DNA from: Cuniculiplasma sp. | GTDB taxonomy: Archaea; Thermoplasmatota; Thermoplasmata; Thermoplasmatales; Thermoplasmataceae | Direction: 5' to 3' | Length of the DNA: 6,756 bases | Assembly: GCA_023256455.1 (NCBI GenBank) | Contig: JAGDXN010000033.1 | Location: 2,266-9,021 of the forward strand | In this document: one piece after another, positions 5,476-6,756 of the stretch | How positions within the stretch are numbered: position 1 is the stretch's first letter | Layout of the letters: every line of letters begins with the position of its first letter | Notes under the pieces: generated by a model | Database searches by the model: none | What the model saw: the letters and a program-made list of their open reading frames with translations, nothing else | Told to the model about the DNA's origin: nothing | Made by a program: the position numbers and the translations under genes

Positions 5476-6214
5476 CAAAAATTTAGAGGTTCAGTTAAAA
5501 AATGTTGACAAACTGATTTCAAAGAACAAATATGCAGATGCCATAAATATGCTTAAGGCCTTGGCAGAACAGTATAAGGAACCTACTGAGGAAAGGGCAG
5601 AGATACTGGGTAAGCTATCACAGGCTTATTATGGACTGGAAGGCGTGAAGACAAACAATGCCATAAGCTTCCTGATTGATTCCTTAAATATTCGGAAGGA
5701 ACTGGGGCAGCCTGAAATTCTAGCTTTAGAAATGATGAACCTTGCCTACTTGCAGGATGAAGCAGGCGATAGCAAAAATGCGTCAGGCACAATAGACGAG
5801 GCCCTTGAAGTTGCTTCAGATCTAAGGGATGAAAATCTGATCCTGTCGCTTAAGTGCGCAAAGGCTGATATGCTCTCAGAAGATAAGGAAAGGGAAAAGG
5901 AAGCGCTTGATCTGTATGCATCCATAATGAAGGATGCTGAGAAATCAGGAGACTGGGAAAATTATTTCGAAGCCTGTGTTGCAAGAATTAAGATATTCAG
6001 AGATAACGAGGATGTTTTTCAGGCAAACAGTGAGGCTGAAATGAATTTAAAGAAGGCCGACGAAATAATGTCACAGATAAAGACGAAGAAAGATAAGGAA
6101 ACGTTCAGGGATATAGTTTCATATCTTTACGACGTTTCTATTGACCTTGCAATGGAAAGTGAAGATATTCCAAGGGCTATGGAACTGGCTAAAAAATTTA
6201 AGGGCGAGGAATAA
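5468..6214 (+). CDS. TPR-like helical repeat protein
   Basis: The product (248 aa) is soluble, acidic and almost wholly helical. At least three helix pairs follow the TPR pattern of small and large residues: residues 45-80 (LSQAYYGL, then AISFLIDSLNIRKELG), 83-118 (NLAYLQDEAG, then IDEALEVASDL) and 123-160 (LKCAKADMLS, then ALDLYASIMKDAE). A weaker pair covers 162-200, and helical caps lie at 5-36 and 210-245. Such superhelices bind other proteins or peptides; there is no catalytic motif, signal peptide or membrane segment. Starting inside the reductase gene with an 8-base overlap, it is almost surely in the same transcript and may be made in a fixed ratio to HMG-CoA reductase. A role as a partner or regulator of that enzyme is only inference. 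Its 3' end overlaps the convergent minus-strand gene by 17 bases. Confidence 0.82.
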   Translation: MNDKNLEVQLKNVDKLISKNKYADAINMLKALAEQYKEPTEERAEILGKLSQAYYGLEGVKTNNAISFLIDSLNIRKELGQPEILALEMMNLAYLQDEAGDSKNASGTIDEALEVASDLRDENLILSLKCAKADMLSEDKEREKEALDLYASIMKDAEKSGDWENYFEACVARIKIFRDNEDVFQANSEAEMNLKKADEIMSQIKTKKDKETFRDIVSYLYDVSIDLAMESEDIPRAMELAKKFKGEE

Positions 6215-6692
6215 AGTCAAGTATATTTTTCTCTATTTCCTTTCTGATGGTTTTGGTATTAATGAAATTATCATTTAGAATTGTCAGGAGCCTGACATTA
6301 TTATCGACGTAGATCATACCTGGAAGATATTCTTTCATCATGTTTAACGCTTCCTTCTTTGTCATTTTGCCAGATAAAACAGCAAGCTCAAGAAGTCTGT
6401 CAAGGAGCGATGGTTCCTCCACAATCTCCTGAAAAAGTTCCTGATCAGTGAATGAAAAATCTATTGGAATTTGAACACCAGCTACATTAAAATTAATCTG
6501 ATATTTTGAGCCAGCTGGAGATATGAGACCTTCCTTTATGCATTCATTTATAAATTTATCTCCATTTTCTTCGCTAATCATCTTCCTTTTGAATACAAGG
6601 ATGTTAATTATGTCATTCTTTGATATGTAGGATCTATCCTTTTTTTCAAGGGATACTATGGTTATGGCTTTCCTTGCAATGCTCTTATCCAT
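6198..6692 (-). CDS. archaeal protein, DUF2240/COG3612-like
   Basis: The product (164 aa) looks like the archaeal DUF2240 family of unknown function. The N-terminal half (about 1-70) has short helices followed by a strand pair, ending in SKYQINFN, and could be a winged-helix fold. VQIPIDFSFTDQELF (73-87) fits the conserved IP-x-x-F stretch of the family. The C-terminal half is helical and contains an EALNMMKEYLPGMIYVD motif (114-130) followed by VRLLTILN (133-140). The family call is from memory of these patterns, so it is moderate. The ATG at 6692 follows a TATA box by about 25 bases, and no ribosome binding site is seen. The gene runs head-on into the TPR gene. An 11-bp inverted repeat frames its promoter, so it may be controlled, possibly by itself if the winged helix binds DNA. 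Confidence 0.7.
   Translation of the reverse strand: MDKSIARKAITIVSLEKKDRSYISKNDIINILVFKRKMISEENGDKFINECIKEGLISPAGSKYQINFNVAGVQIPIDFSFTDQELFQEIVEEPSLLDRLLELAVLSGKMTKKEALNMMKEYLPGMIYVDNNVRLLTILNDNFINTKTIRKEIEKNILDFIPRP
6224..6245 (+). terminator. pyrimidine-rich terminator of the HMGR-TPR transcript
   Basis: About 10 bases after the TPR stop the plus strand has a run of five T (6226-6230) and then TCT/TTTC pyrimidine stretches to 6245. It lies within the 3' end of the convergent gene, where it encodes Lys- and Glu-rich residues on the other strand, so its role in termination is plausible but not certain. Confidence 0.35.
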
Positions 6693-6728
6693 AGAAACAG
6701 TAACTAAGGATGATATTTTACTGTTTCT
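6693..6728. repeat. 11-bp perfect inverted repeat framing the DUF2240-like promoter
   Basis: The arms AGAAACAGTAA (6693-6703) and TTACTGTTTCT (6718-6728) are exact reverse complements with a 14-base spacer, and their centres are 25 bases apart. One arm lies directly before the start codon at 6692, where transcription should begin; the other covers the upstream edge of the TATA box. The placement suits an operator. Confidence 0.65.
6711..6721 (-). promoter_or_regulatory. TATA box for the DUF2240-like gene
   Basis: On the minus strand this reads GTAAAATATCA, centred about 24 bases before the ATG at 6692, so the message should be leaderless. Its upstream end merges with one arm of the inverted repeat. 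Confidence 0.5.
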
Positions 6729-6744
6729 TTCATATTGTTTCCGG

Positions 6745-6756
6745 TTTCTATAAACA
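6745..6756 (+). promoter_or_regulatory. possible start of a divergent promoter at the window edge
   Basis: TTTCTATAAACA contains a TATA-like CTATAAA reading rightward, as would serve a plus-strand gene beyond the window. It is cut off, so no gene can be tied to it. Confidence 0.2.

Noticed and set aside
1..6756. Search for CRISPR repeats, insertion sequence ends, integrase or toxin-antitoxin genes and box C/D guide RNAs.
   Set aside because: No spaced direct repeats, transposase motifs, paired small toxin-antitoxin frames or C/D box pairs with correct spacing were seen by eye.

Overview
The window looks like chromosome from a Thermoplasmatales-type euryarchaeon (Thermoplasma, Ferroplasma, Cuniculiplasma or a relative); the genus cannot be fixed. 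The reasons are the AT-rich DNA, TATA boxes about 25-35 bases upstream of start codons with almost no leader, Shine-Dalgarno-like motifs only before genes inside operons, a tRNA gene without encoded CCA, a likely DUF2240/COG3612 archaeal protein, and a class II (bacterial-type) HMG-CoA reductase, which is known in Thermoplasmatales and Archaeoglobales.

Layout. Positions 1-70 may hold the last codons of an upstream gene. 109-1002 (+) is the ATPase of an ABC-2/bacitracin-export-type transporter with no permease in view. 1066-1245 (+) is a small Cys/His-rich DUF1059-like protein. 1329-2226 (+) is a methionine sulfoxide reductase pair, msrB-msrA, overlapping by 11 bases. An AT-rich intergenic stretch follows (2227-2488), with a short imperfect hairpin. 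On the minus strand, a 53-residue small protein (2740-2579) lies 7 bases upstream of tRNA-Ser(GCU) (2571-2489), and the two probably share one promoter. Diverging from them, 2865-4124 (+) is a 12-helix MFS transporter resembling the fosmidomycin-resistance branch. 4204-5475 (+) is class II HMG-CoA reductase, overlapping by 8 bases a TPR-like protein (5468-6214). That gene runs tail-to-tail into a minus-strand DUF2240-like gene (6692-6198), whose promoter is framed by an 11-bp perfect inverted repeat.

Function. The MsrB/MsrA pair repairs both stereoisomers of oxidised methionine, which suits an aerobic or metal-exposed acidophile. HMG-CoA reductase makes mevalonate for archaeal isoprenoid lipids. 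The TPR protein may be translated in step with it and could be a partner, but nothing in its sequence names its role. I see no CRISPR array, insertion sequence, integrase, recognisable defence system or phage gene; this is mostly ordinary core chromosome. The points most worth following are the small-ORF/tRNA transcript, the dyad at the 6690-6730 promoter, and the HMGR-TPR coupling.
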